A stretch of 64,000 nucleotides of DNA from Owenia fusiformis (taxonomy: Eukaryota > Annelida > Polychaeta > Sabellida > Oweniidae): the NCBI GenBank assembly GCA_903813345.2, contig CAIIXF020000001.1:2048001-2112000 (forward strand). The letters run 5' to 3'. The translations under genes were made by a program, and so were the position numbers. The notes under the pieces were generated by a model. It did not search any database. It had not been told where the DNA came from and worked only from the letters and a program-made list of their open reading frames with translations. Of this stretch, positions 60,251-64,000 are shown piece after piece; within the stretch, counting starts at the first letter, position 1; each line of letters starts with the position of its first letter.

Positions 60251-62010
60251 TTTTTGACTTTCTTTCCCGATCAACATGGAGTTTTTCCCAGTTGATCTCC
60301 TGGTAAAGAAAAGCAAGCACAAAAAGTTTCAGTCAAATCTGTTGACATTAGACCTTACCACATTTTCTGATGCCCATTTATCATAATGTTACAATAGTCT
60401 GCAAATTGCAGAAAATGTCATTTTCATCATAATGACGGGGGAGGGGTGTCTTTCGAGTCTGACCCTTGAGTATATTTTTTGAGCCTTACATTTATTTTCT
60501 TTTTCTCTCAAGTTCACAAAAATTGTGGCTGTGTTCACTTTGCTTGTTGAGTCAATTCAGGTAGAGATTACTGGATTAGGTTTACTCGAATATCTATTTT
60601 ATACAATTGCAGAACAGTATTAGAATAAAACACAGGGATTCATGTTTAGCATAAGGTAACAAAGGACGGACATGGTATTTCAGTATAATTTGACTTTCTA
60701 TTCTATTTATTCCTATTTGAGTCTCATTCTAAAGTGATTCGCCACTTCACAATGACTGAAGAGCTTCATACTCAAAGGTCTTTGAAATGCTGGTTGTTTA
60801 TTGCAGCCATTGCTAGTGTTGTTGCGATTAATCGATATAGCATTATGTACATCACGAAGTTGAAGAAGTATTACATATTTGTTGCTTTCATAGTTCTAGT
60901 GCATTTGTGTTTTGAATTTTAGTAGATTTTTTCTTAAACTTTCGCTCAATGTACATTGTGATATTCATCGATCTTAACTTCTGAAAAATTGCATATATTT
61001 CGATGCACAATTATGGCTCATCATTACAACACTAGAACTTTCTTCTATTTAACCAATAGGATAACATAAAATATATAAATATTTGAGAGGTAAAATTGTT
61101 TATTGTATGTATGTATAGGTTTATTGCCCTAATATAATTTAATTAGGAGATACATATTATTTATATGCAATTACAACAAATATAATAAAATTAACATATG
61201 GACAGACAACCTATTTACAAGATGTTTGTATATACAGTAGAACCTGCTAAGTGGAACATCTCCATAAGTGGAACACCTTGCAAGTGGAACACTTTTTCAA
61301 AGTCCCGTTTTAAAAATCCATTGACTAAATGTTAATTGAACCTCTGTAAGTGGAACACCTCCAAACTTGAACAGTGAACACCCATTATTAAAAAATTAAC
61401 CTGCTCAGTTGAACAGTCAATTTCCATAAATTTCAATATTGATACTTATGTAAACAGAATTAACCTCCTATAGTGATATCTGGGTATGAAAACAGGTAAT
61501 AACGTGATAATTGGCAAATTAGGTTTTTTAATGGATTACCATTCAACAAATTGGATTAACCTCCTGTAGAGGTCAACGCATAATGCAACCGCTAATTAAT
61601 TTGATAATCAGCAAATTAGGATTTCATAAGATCATCCTTCAGAAAATTGGATTAACCTCCTGTAGAGATGGACATGTGATGCTACCACTAATTTATACCC
61701 CTTGCTGTTTGTTTCAAACTTGATAAGTAAGATTAAGAATGTCAGTTAAAAAACAATTGTTACATTGATTTTCTACATTCCACAGGTAGAATATGCGATA
61801 AACACATATCTCTTTATAAGCATTTGTAAACGGAAGCTTTAGTATGCTCCAAAGAAATGTCAGGCTTAAAAAATCTATGTACAGATCGACAACATATTAT
61901 TTTATCATATAAAGCACAGCTAATTGTTCATGTTGATTATATACAACACACAATACAGTAAAACATAAGTAAGAGAACAATAGTCCCATGTGAATGTAAA
62001 ATTACATTGA
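60251..62010. other. Intergenic, AT-rich
   Basis: No supported gene. A small frame at 60752-60922 (56 codons from ATGACTGAAGAG) encodes two hydrophobic segments but has no other support. A pogo-like left end (CAGTAGAACCTGCTAAGTGG) begins at 61235 after TA; repeated AGTGGAACACCT strings follow to about 61430. Copies of GGATTAACCTCCTGTAGAG recur at about 61550-61670. Confidence 0.4.
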
Positions 62011-62788
62011 TCACATGTTATCATCATTGTCAGTGTCATCATCACTGTCTGCCACTTGAAGTTTGGTCTTCAACCGTTTGGCACCATCATCATCTGGTCT
62101 TCTACAAGCATTAAATATCAAATGCAGTAACAACATGAACAATGATGTCTGCTATTTATCAAAACATGTTTTTTCAGCTGGATTTGTTACTCCTGGTGTT
62201 GCTGTGTTCGATACAAATAAAAATACGTCCAGTAAAAGAAAATACATATTTTATATCAGCCCAGAACAAGAATCTACTTGCAACTATTCATGTTATCAAT
62301 TTACTAGGGGTCATTGTTAAGGAAACATACTTACACAAAAGTCTGAGGAGCCTTTTTTCTTCCAAGTTGTTGTTTTGTTTTTGTAAATGATGGTCGCCAT
62401 TGTCTTTGGTTCCTTTGATTAGGGGCAATTTTCTGTGTTTTTATCAAAGGATCTACCTGCAAATAATGATTCATAATAAAATGGTTATTGTATACAATAT
62501 GTCTACTGCTATGTTCATATGTCACATTTTGGTTCACTTTTTTCTTACAATTGTTTCATCCTTTATAATATAACTGAATTAATTGTTGGTCTTGTGATAA
62601 AAATTACTTGTAAACTTCATGGTTGGATAATCTTACCTCATGAACTCTATCATTAACATCATTAGCACACATTGACATGATCCCCGTTATACGGGCTTTC
62701 GCCATTGACAATAAGTGAATCGGCATTTCATCCACTATTTGTTGGAGTTTTAACAAATCTTCTTTGAGAGCTTTCCTGAGAATTTTAC
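62011..62788 (-). CDS. Unidentified protein, last three coding exons
   Basis: Exons 62788-62637, 62456-62335 and 62101-62011 (TGA) join in phase with GT/AG sites and give the C-terminal 121 residues of a protein whose upstream part lies beyond 62789. The first exon reads as an amphipathic helix (LRKALKEDLLKLQQIVDEMP), then ARITGIMSMCANDVNDRVHE. The middle exon is basic (NQRNQRQWRPSFTKTKQQLG, RKKAPQTF). The last exon has a Lys/Arg cluster (AKRLKTKLQ) followed by an acidic tail (SDDDTDNDDNM), a layout common in nuclear proteins. I do not recognise the family and assign no function. Confidence 0.75.
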
Positions 62789-63297
62789 CTATAATGAGAT
62801 GTGAAACTATTTAAGCCCTGGATTCAATGCATAATGTGTGCATAATCATTCATCTTGAAGGTGTTTTCAAAACTGTGTGACCATGCAGCCAAAATGCAAA
62901 GTTTAGGAAACAATGGCAGAGTGGAATGAATAAGCCATAGTGCATCAAGTCTTGAGTGTCTTTTGCAGTATTTTCGGACAACAAAAATGCAGTAGTTTTA
63001 TAGTAGATTTTGAAAAAAAATGGTAGTTTTTGGCAGATTTTTAAAAAAATGGTACTTTTTCAGAAGTTTTTGAAAAATGTGGTAGTTTTGGGTAGATTTT
63101 GAAAAATCTGGTAGTTTTGTGGTCGATTTTTGAAATTTAGTTTTGCGTAAGATTTTGTAAAATGCAGTAGTATGTAACTGCTCAGTTGTTTCTAGATTTT
63201 CAATTTTGTCTAAATTGTATAAATGAGAGTTTTGCACCGATTTGAGAAAAATTCTGAAGAGATCACTGCACACTGGTAGCATTAACGAGGCGTATAG
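62789..63297. other. Presumed intron of the unidentified minus-strand gene
   Basis: No further exon was recognised. Near 62995-63140 a GTAGTTTT(T)GG.AGATTTTGAAAAA string repeats five or six times with period about 30-35 bp. Confidence 0.4.
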
Positions 63298-63625
63298 CCT
63301 TTTTTTGTGAAGCCACTCAGTTAAATTATGATTTCTCTGGAACCTGATGTCCAATTAAGATCATTCAAGTATCTATGTGTACCTGACACGTTTGGGCGTC
63401 CAGGAATAACAACTTCTACCCCAAAGTTTCCTAGCGAAATTGACGTAATTCTTGACTTAAATCAGGAAGACAAAATTTGAGATTCACAAACAAAACTGCT
63501 TGGGTAGACATTGTCATTACCGGATGCCCAAACGTGTCAGGAACTCATAGATACTCGAATGATGTTGATTTAACATCAGGGTGCAGAGAAATCGTAATTT
63601 TACTGAGTAGCTTCACAAAAAAATA
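63298..63625. mobile_element. 328-bp foldback element with about 104-bp arms
   Basis: The arms 63298-63401 and 63522-63625 are diverged reverse complements sharing TTTTTTTGTGAAGC, GATTTCTCTG, AAGTATCTATG-like strings and CCTGACACGTTTGGGC. The loop is about 120 bp and non-coding. Confidence 0.7.
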
Positions 63626-63697
63626 AGCAGCACTTTAGCCCACCTTAACATTTGTCTCATATATGTCATACAATTAATATTTGAAATGCAACTTTTA

Positions 63698-64000
63698 TTA
63701 TGTCCCCACCACATAGTGTGGGGCCATATTGTCGGCCTAGGCGCGTCCGTCCGTCCATCCGTCCGTCTGTCTGTCTGTCTGTCTGTCTGCGATATAACTT
63801 TTGTGTATATATTCTTCAATATTTTTCTGAAAATCAGATTTGATTTTTCTAAATTTGATCATCACCTTTTTCATTTTGCAGATCCATTTTTGGAGTGAAT
63901 GTGTCTGGGGAATCTTCTGTACTGACGTGCCTGGGCTTGAGGAGCCGAAACACCTTGTGAATATGCTTACAAAGTTTTTCTTGGTTTGGACATGAGCATG
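63698..64000. repeat. TATGTCCCCACC hairpin head followed by CCGT/CTGT microsatellite
   Basis: TATGTCCCCACCACATAGTG is followed by TGGGGCCATATTGTC, forming a short hairpin, then GCGTCCGTCCGTCC passing into eight to nine CTGT units (63741-63790). The order (hairpin, ATATTGT, simple repeat) parallels the TGTCACC family but the sequence differs. The right end lies beyond the window. Confidence 0.65.

Overview
This is eukaryotic, AT-rich, intron-rich nuclear DNA from a multicellular animal, most likely a marine invertebrate. The evidence is spliced genes with GT/AG introns and metazoan protein families (CtIP/RBBP8, the FAM21/WASHC2 subunit of the WASH complex, a fibrinogen-domain protein, a PAN plus F5/8C-type lectin), together with a dense load of small inverted-repeat elements, minisatellites and LINE and hAT remnants. 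I cannot name the phylum from this sequence. Nothing bacterial (operons, CRISPR, ribosome binding sites) is present.

Layout. 1-6.8 kb has no gene I can support; it is dominated by a young 2.8-kb foldback element (1820-4615) with about 530-bp, nearly identical inverted arms. 6.9-7.9 kb holds the last three coding exons of a minus-strand Cys-rich protein (pinocchio-like). A likely divergent, ETS-site-rich promoter lies near 9.42-9.48 kb. 9.5-21.5 kb is the plus-strand RBBP8/CtIP gene: 11 coding exons whose phases all join, 1025 residues. Its introns carry an hAT remnant with a perfect 8-bp target duplication, a 41-bp minisatellite and a 5'-truncated LINE with a 13-bp target duplication. 22.3-25.0 kb is a 60-bp satellite of about 44 copies. 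26.3-28.5 kb is a secreted PAN/fucolectin-type protein.

29.4-57.2 kb is the minus-strand WASHC2 (FAM21) gene. I reconstruct 29 coding exons, all phase-compatible, coding for 1482 residues, with the CapZ-binding (CPI) motif and the conserved C-terminus. A second secreted recognition-type gene, a fibrinogen-related protein (31.7-36.4 kb, plus strand), is nested inside an 8.9-kb intron of WASHC2. 57.2-64 kb holds the WASHC2 promoter side, two identical 463-bp elements around an 860-bp core, G-rich sequence, and the last three exons of an unidentified minus-strand gene (62.0-62.8 kb).

How the genes relate. RBBP8 (DNA-end resection) and WASHC2 (endosomal actin and retromer) are housekeeping genes and do not form a pathway together. 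The two secreted lectin-like genes sit close to each other and look like innate-recognition proteins.

The most unusual material is in the repeats. One dispersed family (hairpin head TGTCACCAC...GTGGTGACATA) occurs at least six times, and two of its copies contain or adjoin long tandem arrays. All calls come from reading the sequence by eye. Exon boundaries are inferred from GT/AG sites and phase, not from transcripts.
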